From contig DASPJL010000064.1 in assembly GCA_035628645.1 (NCBI GenBank), positions 1 through 32,590 on the forward strand: 32,590 nt of DNA, in the 5' to 3' direction. The notes beneath the pieces were generated by a model. That model made no database searches. It saw only the letters and a program-made list of their open reading frames with translations, and was not told where the DNA came from. This DNA comes from DASPJL01 sp035628645 (GTDB lineage: Bacteria > Bacteroidota > Bacteroidia > Cytophagales > Cyclobacteriaceae). Positions 26,301-32,590 of the stretch are shown piece after piece. Position numbers and translations under genes: made by a program. Every line of letters starts with the position of its first letter. The stretch's first letter is position 1.

Positions 26301-27783
26301 AAATGGTTCCACACGTTGGGCCAGTTTGTACAGTGATCCACAATGGATTTATGTGGATCTTGGCGCCAATTACAATATTAACCGGGTGAAAATAACATGG
26401 GAGGCAGCTTACGGAAGAGATTACCAGGTGCAGATTTCAGGAAATGCTTCTGACTGGTCATCCATTAAAACGGTTTCAGGAAATACAGCTTTAATAAACG
26501 ATCACACCGGTTTAAGTGGAAGCGGCAGGTATTTGAGAATTCATGGAACCGCGAGAGGCACCGAGTGGGGTTATTCTATTTATGAACTTGAAGTTTACGG
26601 AACGACAGGCACAAGTAACATTTCACCAACAGCAACCATCACTTCTCCGGCAAATAATGCAGTGTTTAATGCACCGGCAACCATCACCCTTAATGCTACA
26701 GCTTCAGATACGGACGGAACGATTTCCAAGGTGGAATTCTTTAATGGTACAAATAAACTTGGCGAAGACTTATCTGCTCCTTACAGTTTCACCTGGACAA
26801 ATGTTGCAGCCGGAAGTTATTCCTTAACTGCAAAAGCGACGGATAACCTTAGCGCTAGCGGTAGTTCTTCAGTTGTGAATATAACCGTTAATGGGAACAA
26901 CGCGCCAATAGTAAATATAACTTCGCCGGCTAATAACGCTGCGTTTAACGCGCCTGCAACCATTACCATCAATGCCACTGCCTCAGATGGAGATGGAAGT
27001 GTATTCAAGGTGGAATTCTTCAACGGATCCAATAAACTTGGCGAAGACTTGTCTTCTCCCTACGGTTTCACCTGGTCAAATGTAGCAGTTGGAAATTATT
27101 CAATCACTGCTAAAGCCACGGATAATCAAGGAGCAGTAGCCACTTCTACGCCAGTTTCGGTGGCAGTAAATAGTACTACTCCTGTTCAACTGGAAGCAGT
27201 GTACAATACAATTGCGGAATGGGGAACTGGTTTCCAGGGAGAAGTACGTGTTTATAATCATTCTTCAACTTCCGTAACCGGATGGACTGTTCAGTTTGAT
27301 TGTCCTCACAATCTCACTCCGATTTGGGATGCTGAAATCGTTTCGCACACGGGTAATCATTATGTTATAAAGTCGATTGCTTCTACTCAAACAATTGCAG
27401 GAGGGCAGTCCGTGGTATTTGGGTTTATCGGAAATATAACCTCTGGGCAAACTTTCAGTGCACCTACAAATTTTACGGCTCAATCAGGCACTACTGCGAG
27501 AATAAGCGTTCCTGAAAATAGCAGGAAATTGGAAGTTAAAGCGTATCCTAACCCTGCTTATGGACAGGCATTTATTGAATTTAATCTGGAAAAGGAGAGT
27601 AAGGTGGAGATCAGCATTTATAAAAATGATGGAGGGATCGCCACGAGGTTAATCAACAAGAAGATGCCTGCCGGCCAAAATAAGGTATTGTGGGATGGCA
27701 GCGGCTTCGGATCCGGCGTGTTTTACTATCAGCTAAAAGTAAACAATCAGGTCATTACCGATAAGATTCTTTTGACAAAGTAA
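23377..27783 (+). CDS. Secreted multidomain GH18 chitinase with GH16-like module, CBM32, CBM2 and T9SS sorting domain
   Basis: The 1468-residue enzyme has a signal peptide (1-35), then GH18 (about 42-370) with DGVNIDWEY, catalytic acid E151, consistent with chitinase or endo-N-acetylglucosaminidase action. A Big_7-type Ig domain (389-480) leads to a GH16-like jelly roll (about 485-725) carrying the E-x-D-x-E signature EVDFE (E611, D613, E615), plus VKWYIDGQLMGT and a closing MQVDWVYH. Two Ig domains (757-846, 853-945), an F5/8-type CBM32 (949-1080, NKPVTVSS to YELEVYG), two more Ig domains (1084-1266), a CBM2 (1269-1371) and a T9SS type A C-terminal domain (1380-1468, KAYPNPAYGQ to ILLTK) follow. 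It should be exported by T9SS to the surface or medium. TTAACCCTTAAA ends two bases before the ATG. Confidence 0.93.
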   Translation: MYSFTSKFFKRINKNFILLYFLLLLTGIESPVYAQQSNQEMIVAGFYPYTKDYILKPENIPLSNLTHLIYAFAGPRADGSISTETGSYHNQALVNRVHAEGKKFIIMMGGGLQSGGFHGMASSASTRTIFVNNLADWIRTYGYDGVNIDWEYPGNNNKNEDRENLTLLVQEMRQTFDALETELGKEIEISMDIHSSLYYAQWVDFAALEDDMDWFGLMSYDYSGDWPYSIHVAHNAPLYCGPDSICDRYLSVDLGVKNVRDSLGIPAHKIVMGVAFYGREFFNSELYETPKEGGGAHPYYDIQPLIGNGWTRFWDDQSKVPYLKKNSGTGIMSYDDEQSLTEKTNYIKQNQLAGAMIWEITQDVDKITKQQPLMAVIGENLVGEVVDPTGIPTVAITSPSNDFVFTPGGNLTILANAQVESGFTVQKVDFYGNGSLLGSDNSSPYSYVWQNIPGGKHTLKAIATSSAGKTGESAVIDISDGIVPEYTEMWDDFSYANASDSELGRINSWSIVDGASGPPSGAIYAKEGITFYADPQNSSNKLMGVATTASNDPTKNRHARIETSVMPYRNGTFAARVYFDDTPALYGDANVETFYTINSYATCNNPDLYSEVDFEYLPWDAWHWERKTTMYYTSWETCEIRDHVKTIQSFAGWHDLVYTAAEGQPVKWYIDGQLMGTMPQHTPDSDVNISFANWIYQNTTGSNPTTRTTTMQVDWVYHAKDVVITPQEVLDQVANLRQNQVLRKNLQGEQVIDGNTNPAPTVTITSPANDATFTAPATITISATATDANGSITKVEFFNGNNKLGEDNTSPYNYTWTNIAAGNYVLTARATDNEGASGTSAVVNISVGTNCTAPPVITFTAPSNGASYVAPATITFNADANPGCTNRTITKVDFYNGSVFLGSDNTSPYSYTWANVPEGNYNITATATDSEGGTTNALLSVSVTNTQSSNLALNKPVTVSSLETSAFPGSAAVDGNGSTRWASLYSDPQWIYVDLGANYNINRVKITWEAAYGRDYQVQISGNASDWSSIKTVSGNTALINDHTGLSGSGRYLRIHGTARGTEWGYSIYELEVYGTTGTSNISPTATITSPANNAVFNAPATITLNATASDTDGTISKVEFFNGTNKLGEDLSAPYSFTWTNVAAGSYSLTAKATDNLSASGSSSVVNITVNGNNAPIVNITSPANNAAFNAPATITINATASDGDGSVFKVEFFNGSNKLGEDLSSPYGFTWSNVAVGNYSITAKATDNQGAVATSTPVSVAVNSTTPVQLEAVYNTIAEWGTGFQGEVRVYNHSSTSVTGWTVQFDCPHNLTPIWDAEIVSHTGNHYVIKSIASTQTIAGGQSVVFGFIGNITSGQTFSAPTNFTAQSGTTARISVPENSRKLEVKAYPNPAYGQAFIEFNLEKESKVEISIYKNDGGIATRLINKKMPAGQNKVLWDGSGFGSGVFYYQLKVNNQVITDKILLTK

Positions 27784-27805
27784 AATAGGGATTAATTAAT
27801 AAGAC

Positions 27806-27838
27806 AAAGGAGGTTCTTGACGAGAGCCTCCTTTTTTT
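27806..27838 (+). terminator. Rho-independent terminator of the GH18 gene
   Basis: AAAGGAGG (27806-27813) pairs with CCTCCTTT (27827-27834), with further TCT/AGA pairing inside, followed by a run of T. It lies 23 bases after the stop codon and separates the GH18 gene from regulator 2. Confidence 0.88.
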
Positions 27839-27883
27839 GTACAGGAATAAGCATTAATGGGATTGACGTTGGGTTAATTTAAT

Positions 27884-27999
27884 AATCCTGAAGGGATTAC
27901 ATGTTTGTAGAAAAATAAGTGAGCGGAATTTGCGACCCCATTGGGGTCGAATGCAAAATGATTCATTATTACCTATAAACATAGGAATCCTTTGGATTC
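27884..27999. repeat. Multi-hairpin REP-like element
   Basis: Within 116 bases, a small hairpin AATCC/GGATT (27884-27898) is followed by ATGTTTGTAG (27901-27910), which pairs with CTATAAACAT (27973-27982) with one G-U. Enclosed is a perfect hairpin CGACCCC-ATT-GGGGTCG (27933-27949). A last perfect hairpin GAATCC-TTT-GGATTC sits at 27985-27999. The near-symmetric layout resembles dispersed palindromic elements in intergenic DNA of Bacteroidota. Only one copy is visible in this window. Confidence 0.65.
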
Positions 28000-28097
28000 G
28001 TAAAGCTAAAAAATGATTGACCCAGTTTCAGTAATTGAATTTTCCTTTCTACCTGAGTAGTAATAACATCTATAAACCATCCTTGAATTTGATATAT

Positions 28098-28113
28098 TGT
28101 CCCAAAAATGTCC
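28098..28113 (+). promoter_or_regulatory. Candidate operator (paired TGTCC) upstream of regulator 2
   Basis: TGTCC at 28098 and 28109 are 11 bases apart. The block TTGTCCCAAAAATGTCC (28097-28113) matches the block at 31276-31292, downstream of regulator 2, at 16 of 17 bases. It lies about 73 bases before the ATG, a good position for autoregulation. Confidence 0.5.
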
Positions 28114-28186
28114 GGTTCAAATCCCCCGCCTGGACTCTTTTCTTCCTTATTATTGAAAAACAACTTTTTAACCCTTAAAACAACTT

Positions 28187-31174
28187 ATGCAAGGTACTTG
28201 TAAGTGGTTCTGTATATTTTTTATTATTACCCTTCACTTTGCCTTTGCTCAAAAAAACATCAAACTCCAGCAGGTTTCTTCTGAAAATGGATTATCACAA
28301 AATACCATCAATTGTATTTACCAGGATCACAAAGGCTTTTTGTGGTTTGGTACCCACAATGGCTTGAATAAATATGATGCGTATACTTTTACGGTTTTTA
28401 AGAATATCGAAAAAGATTCGTCTTCTATTTCCAGTAATGACATTTATTCTATTTATGAAGATTCGCAAAATAACCTATGGATAGGCACAAGCCAGGGACT
28501 TGCTTTGTTTAAACATACCCTTGGTGAGTTTGTGAATTATGATTTTGCCTCCAGCGGCAATTACCTGATGCATCCCGTTTGGAGTATTTTCCCTTCAAAA
28601 GATGATAATAAACTCTGGCTCGGCGGTTCAGGAGGATTATTTTTATTTGATAAAAGGAGTGAAAAATTCCAGCATTATAAAATCAACGACAGTATCCAGA
28701 ATGTAAATTCTATAGGCAGTGTGTTGGAAGATTCAAAAGGAGACCTCTGGATTGGTTCGCTAGGTGGAGGTTTGTGGAAATTCGACAAGAAAACCCATCA
28801 ATTTGTCAGGCCTGATAATTACCACAAGAAAAATGATGAAGTTATCCGGTGTTTACTGGAAGACTCACAGGGAAATATCTGGATAGGCACCGACGAAGGG
28901 ATTTTAAGTAAATACAATTTTCAGCACGGAAGCTTTACCTACTATTCGGATCTTAAAGGAAGATTTCCTATCAGGTCTATGATTGAAAACAAAAAAGGCG
29001 AAATCCTGATAGGGACAGACAAAGGAGGGGTATATTTTTTTGATAAAAGGAGAAACAAGCTGTTGCCTTTTGAATATGAAAAGGAGAATGGCAATGATGT
29101 GGTGAGGTCACTTTTTGAAGACAGAAAAGGAAACCTGTGGATAGGTACCTACAATGGCGGCGCTTTTCTAAATGACAATCTGGATGCCACCTTCAACTAC
29201 CTTTTTCCCTATTCCAATATTAAAGATCTGAATGAAAATAATTCCGTACTCACCATTTTTGAAGATCAATCCAAAAGCCTTTGGGTGGGAACCGATGGCG
29301 GAGGTCTGATAGAATTCAGAAAAGGAGAAAAGGTTAATTCTTACCGAAAAAACACTGAAAAGGGTAGCATATCCGACAATATTATTTTATGTATTGATGA
29401 GGGTAGACAGGACCAATTATTCCTGGGAACATACTCCAATGGATTATCCGTGCTGGACAAAGGAACCGGAAAATTTACGAACTATAAGCATACAAAAGAC
29501 AATCCTTCGGGACTTAACAACAACAGTATCTGGGCGCTTTATCACGACGTCAATGATGTACTTTGGATAGGTACAAACAACGGCGGGTTAAACTTGTTTT
29601 ATACAAAAAGCGGTAAGTTTAAATATTTTACCAATAGCTTAAAGAATCCCGGAAGTATATGTTCAAATACGATACGCTCTATTTTTAAGGATAGTCGGAA
29701 TAAGTTTTGGATAGGAACAGTTTCGGGCCTTGACCTTTTCAATGAAAAGGACAGCACTTTTTCTCACTTTTTCCATGACCCTTCCGATAAATACAGTATT
29801 AGCAATAACAATGTCCTTAGCATCTTCGAGGATTCTCAAAGTAATCTATGGTTTGGAACCCACGGGGGAGGGATTAACAAATACATTAGGGATAAAAATC
29901 AATTTATCACCTACAATGAAAATGACGGACTTCATGGGAATATAGTCTATGGAATTGTCGATGATGACAAAGGGAATCTATGGTTAAGCACCAATAAAGG
30001 ACTTTTTAGATTTAATCCGGCAACGGAGGAATTCAAAAGCTTTGATACCAGCAGTGGCTTGCATAATTCTCAATTCAACATAGGTGCTCATTTTAAAAAC
30101 CATGAAGGGGCGCTATTTTTTGGAAGTACCAATGGTGTTTGTTCATTTTTTCCGCAACAAATAAAGATGAACACTTATGTTCCTCCCGTTGTAATTACTG
30201 ATTTTATGCTGTTTAACAAATCTGTAGATAAGGATGGTTCGTTGAAAAATGCCGTTGCAGAGACAAAAGAAATTGTGCTGGATCATACCCAATCCGTATT
30301 CAGCTTTACTTTTGCCGCGCTTAATTATACCCATTCTCATAAAAATCAATATGCCTATAAACTCGAACCCTTTGATGAAAACTGGAATTATGTAGGAACC
30401 CGTCGAAGCGCTACCTATACTAATCTTGAACCCGGAAAATATGTTTTTAAAGTAAAAGGTTCCAATAACGATAACGTATGGAATGATACACCCACAACGA
30501 TTAATTTGATAATTACCCCGCCTTATTGGAAAACTGTATGGTTTAAAATTTCTATTGTTTTATTAAGCCTTCTTATCATTTATTTAGGATATAGGTTTAA
30601 AGTCAGGGGAATAAAAAATCAGCAGATAATTTTGAAAAGACTGGTAGATAAAAAAGCGAGGGAAATAGAGGAAAAGAACAACCAACTTTATGAAACGGAA
30701 AGGCAAAATGCCCTCCTCCTTCAACAAAAGCTCAATCATGAATTGACCAATAAGAGCAAAGAGTTGACCCAGTATATATTGTTGATCATTCAAAAGAACC
30801 AGCTTTTGGATGAGCTGAAAAAGAAAGTAAAAGAAACTGTAAAAACCAGCGCTTCCGGGAAGCCTGCAGATTATAGAAATATTCTTAAAACCATCAATTA
30901 CAATTTTACCCCGGATAAGGAATGGACAGAATTCAATTTAAATTTTGGATTAATTCATCAGGGTTTTGCAGAACGGCTAAGAATACAGTTCCCGGAATTA
31001 ACAAATCATGACTTGCGGCTTTGTGCCCTTTACAGAATATACATTTCTTCAAGGCAAATTTCGGAAGTAATGGGCATTTCACTTACCACTTTAAAGATGG
31101 CGAGGTATCGTCTTCGTAAAAAGCTAAACCTTTGTTCTGAAGAAGATCTTTCGGAATTCCTGAAAAAAATCTGA
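28187..31174 (+). CDS. Regulator 2: transmembrane two-component-propeller/Y_Y_Y/LuxR-like HTH one-component regulator
   Basis: The 995-residue product has a signal peptide (1-21, ending FAFAQ), then about 14 regular propeller repeats of the form GNLWIGTxxGGLxxFD (about 30-665), enough for two seven-bladed propellers. A Y_Y_Y domain (about 698-765), one transmembrane helix (about 784-805), a coiled coil and a C-terminal HTH (about 942-995) with SRQISEVMGISLTTLKMARYRLRKKL follow. As in regulator 1 there is no kinase or receiver. The outer half matches the sensor of hybrid two-component systems that respond to oligosaccharides. It is followed by a SusC gene, its likely target. The two regulators share layout but differ strongly in propeller regularity and recognition helix, so they are diverged paralogues. 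Confidence 0.9.
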   Translation: MQGTCKWFCIFFIITLHFAFAQKNIKLQQVSSENGLSQNTINCIYQDHKGFLWFGTHNGLNKYDAYTFTVFKNIEKDSSSISSNDIYSIYEDSQNNLWIGTSQGLALFKHTLGEFVNYDFASSGNYLMHPVWSIFPSKDDNKLWLGGSGGLFLFDKRSEKFQHYKINDSIQNVNSIGSVLEDSKGDLWIGSLGGGLWKFDKKTHQFVRPDNYHKKNDEVIRCLLEDSQGNIWIGTDEGILSKYNFQHGSFTYYSDLKGRFPIRSMIENKKGEILIGTDKGGVYFFDKRRNKLLPFEYEKENGNDVVRSLFEDRKGNLWIGTYNGGAFLNDNLDATFNYLFPYSNIKDLNENNSVLTIFEDQSKSLWVGTDGGGLIEFRKGEKVNSYRKNTEKGSISDNIILCIDEGRQDQLFLGTYSNGLSVLDKGTGKFTNYKHTKDNPSGLNNNSIWALYHDVNDVLWIGTNNGGLNLFYTKSGKFKYFTNSLKNPGSICSNTIRSIFKDSRNKFWIGTVSGLDLFNEKDSTFSHFFHDPSDKYSISNNNVLSIFEDSQSNLWFGTHGGGINKYIRDKNQFITYNENDGLHGNIVYGIVDDDKGNLWLSTNKGLFRFNPATEEFKSFDTSSGLHNSQFNIGAHFKNHEGALFFGSTNGVCSFFPQQIKMNTYVPPVVITDFMLFNKSVDKDGSLKNAVAETKEIVLDHTQSVFSFTFAALNYTHSHKNQYAYKLEPFDENWNYVGTRRSATYTNLEPGKYVFKVKGSNNDNVWNDTPTTINLIITPPYWKTVWFKISIVLLSLLIIYLGYRFKVRGIKNQQIILKRLVDKKAREIEEKNNQLYETERQNALLLQQKLNHELTNKSKELTQYILLIIQKNQLLDELKKKVKETVKTSASGKPADYRNILKTINYNFTPDKEWTEFNLNFGLIHQGFAERLRIQFPELTNHDLRLCALYRIYISSRQISEVMGISLTTLKMARYRLRKKLNLCSEEDLSEFLKKI

Positions 31175-31858
31175 TGAAAATCATTTTGACTGGGAATCTG
31201 GAAGAAAGTGAACAAAAAAAGAAGCCTTTATCTTAAAAAGGGGAAGTTATGTAGCTGATTTATAGTTGTTTACATTTGTCCTAAAAATGTCCTTGCCAAT
31301 GTCCTACTTATGTCCTTGTGTATTAAAGGGTTTTTCGGATGATTTTGAGCTACTTTATTTTATAATGTTAAAAATTTATAAACTGATGAGAGTAGAAAAA
31401 AATGATCTTAATTCCTTTGTTACACATAATCTGATCGCAGTAATTACTCGGGACATTTTTAGAATGGGGTTTAACAAGTTAGCGGATTTAAAAGCAATAT
31501 CTATTTCCTGACAATTACCAATCACCATATTTTTATCCGAAACAGTTGGTGGAGTTTCTGTTCTGATAACAAATGGTACATAGTTAAAAAGGATCGCCAA
31601 AAAGACCGCAAAACGGAATGGAACAAAGATGATATCTTTAAATGCAAATAGGCATTGCAATACCTATTGCAAATGATAATTACGGTCCTCATTATTTAGC
31701 ATATCACTGGTTATCTAAAGAATATCTTGACTAACCAGACTCAAAATATAATCTACCCTTATAAAAAATTCAGAAGCCAACAGTAAAAGTACAACTGTTG
31801 CGCGGCTGAAACGCCTTATTGGCGGTTAGAAAATAATTTAAACCCTAAAATCTAAACA
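31175..31858. other. Long region between regulator 2 and the SusC gene
   Basis: 684 bases without a gene I can support. It holds the phased TGTCC array (31277-31315), an inverted repeat TTGCAATA-CC-TATTGCAA (31655-31672), CAACAGT/ACTGTTG (31778-31800), a short hairpin CGCC-TTATT-GGCG (31812-31824) and AACCCTAAA (31841-31849) ahead of the SusC start. Short open stretches occur on both strands (for example a 30-codon one from 31642, MQIGIAIPIANDNYGPHY...), but none resembles a family I recognise; they may be fragments of decayed genes. Confidence 0.5.
31277..31315 (+). promoter_or_regulatory. Candidate operator array: four phased TGTCC copies
   Basis: TGTCC starts at 31277, 31288, 31300 and 31311, spaced 11, 12 and 11 bases, all in gene orientation. 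Two copies extend to ATGTCCTTG. The first two lie in TTGTCCTAAAAATGTCC, nearly identical to the block upstream of regulator 2. It is 103 bases after the regulator 2 stop but about 545 bases before the SusC ATG. Confidence 0.5.
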
Positions 31859-32590
31859 ATGATTTATTCTTTACCTAAGTTAAAATGGATAGTTATTCGC
31901 AATTCCATTTTTCTGGCAACATTTCTTATATGTTGTTTTCAAACAAATTTATTTGCAGTCGATCCCGCACTATCCGGCAATACCGGAGAGTTAAATGAAT
32001 CGCGGGAGTATACGATAAAGGGCAAGGTCACCAACGATAAAGACGAACCTTTGGTCGGGGTGAGTATCCTTCTCAAAGGAACTACTGTAGGAACCATTAC
32101 AGATGTAAACGGCGATTATTCCCTACAACTTCCCGATGCCTCAGGTACTTTAATATTTTCTTATATAGGGTACCTTTCTGAAGAAGTGATTATAGGCAAT
32201 CAGGTAATCATTAATATGGTATTGCTTGAAGACATTTCCACCTTAGGTGAAGTGGTGGTGACCGCTTTAGGTATTAAAAGGGAAAAGAAAGCCTTGGGTT
32301 ATGCCGTTTCTGAGATTTCAGGCAAGGAGCTCTCCACAGCGCAGGAAACCAACGCCATTAATTCTCTGGCAGGGAAGGTTGCTGGTGTGGATATTTCCTT
32401 AAGCACCGCCGGCCCCTCTGGCTCATCAAGGGTATTGATCAGGGGAAATAAAGAATTAAGTGGACCAAACCAACCCTTGTATATCATTGATGGCGTTCCT
32501 ATGGAAAACTCACAACTTGGAAGTGCGGGAATGTGGGGCGGTTATGATATGGGAAGTGGTATTTCAAGTTTAAATCCCAATGATATTGAA
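31859..32590 (+). CDS. SusC/RagA-family TonB-dependent outer-membrane transporter, 3' end outside window
   Basis: The reading frame opens at ATG 31859 and stays open for 244 codons to the right edge. A signal peptide (about 1-34, ending NLFAVDP) is followed by a CarboxypepD_reg-like domain (about 56-125: IKGKVTNDKDEPLVGVSILLKG to IGYLSEEV). The SusC signature GEVVVTALGIKREKKALGYAV and the start of the plug domain come next (SLAGKVAGVDIS, VLIRGNKEL, PLYIIDGVPM). SusC proteins import oligosaccharides bound by a SusD lipoprotein, powered by TonB; the SusD gene is expected just beyond the window. The position after regulator 2 and the secreted GH18 enzyme suggests a polysaccharide utilisation locus for a chitin- or glucan-type polymer. 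Confidence 0.95.
   Translation, partial: MIYSLPKLKWIVIRNSIFLATFLICCFQTNLFAVDPALSGNTGELNESREYTIKGKVTNDKDEPLVGVSILLKGTTVGTITDVNGDYSLQLPDASGTLIFSYIGYLSEEVIIGNQVIINMVLLEDISTLGEVVVTALGIKREKKALGYAVSEISGKELSTAQETNAINSLAGKVAGVDISLSTAGPSGSSRVLIRGNKELSGPNQPLYIIDGVPMENSQLGSAGMWGGYDMGSGISSLNPNDIE

Larger units (their letters stand above)
27784..28186. other. Upstream region of regulator 2
   Basis: 403 bases between the GH18 stop and the regulator 2 start. In order it holds the GH18 terminator, the REP-like element, the paired TGTCC motif and TTAACCCTTAAA at 28168-28179, seven bases before the ATG. No gene is supported. Confidence 0.6.

Noticed and set aside
27969..28163. 64-codon minus-strand open frame upstream of regulator 2
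   Set aside because: It overlaps the REP-like hairpins and the candidate operator, has no recognisable domain and no supporting context.
31266..31511. 81-codon plus-strand open frame over the TGTCC array
   Set aside because: It begins at a TTG inside the repeat region and resembles no known protein; the first part only translates the repeats.
31376..31660. 94-codon minus-strand open frame in the gap before SusC
   Set aside because: No family resemblance and low-complexity hydrophobic start; the opposite strand also has open fragments, so coding status is not supported.

Overview
The window comes from an AT-rich member of the Bacteroidota, most likely of the Cytophagales type. The evidence is a SusC/RagA-family TonB-dependent transporter, a T9SS type A sorting domain on a very large glycoside hydrolase, 'two-component propeller + Y_Y_Y' regulators, a LytS/LytTR pair, few purine-rich ribosome-binding sites, and occasional TAnnTTTG promoter boxes.

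Layout. 1-714 (-) is a frameshifted dienelactone hydrolase gene that runs off the left edge. 957-4031 (+) encodes a secreted protein built almost wholly of eleven ~92-residue Ig-like repeats. 4327-6932 (-) is an envelope-sensing operon: LiaF-like membrane protein, LytS-type histidine kinase, LytTR response regulator. 7322-8137 (+) is murI and 8417-9838 (+) a GH30 lipoprotein glucosidase. 9938-17551 is a run of minus-strand housekeeping genes: RmlD-like reductase, cyclophilin lipoprotein, hemC, prfB with its programmed frameshift, a guanidinium-type SMR exporter, ilvE, a PduO-type cobalamin adenosyltransferase, a decayed YhcG/DUF1016 nuclease gene and a ROK kinase. 17967-19850 (+) is a CLC chloride transporter with CBS domains.

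The accessory part starts at about 19.85 kb and holds, all on the plus strand, regulator 1 (20200-23178), a 1468-residue secreted GH18/GH16-like enzyme (23377-27783), regulator 2 (28187-31174) and the start of a SusC gene (31859 to the right edge). Both regulators look like transmembrane one-component factors: periplasmic propeller, Y_Y_Y domain, one membrane helix, cytoplasmic coiled coil and a LuxR-like HTH, with no kinase.

The most interesting signal is in the spacers. Regulator 1 and the downstream GH18 gene are both preceded by phased copies of TGTAG. Regulator 2 and the following region, leading to SusC, both carry phased copies of TGTCC, including a shared 17-base block. I read this as two self-contained regulator-target modules, each with its own operator word. 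This is inference from sequence and needs experimental or comparative testing. The locus as a whole would serve sensing, degradation and uptake of a chitin- or beta-glucan-like polysaccharide.
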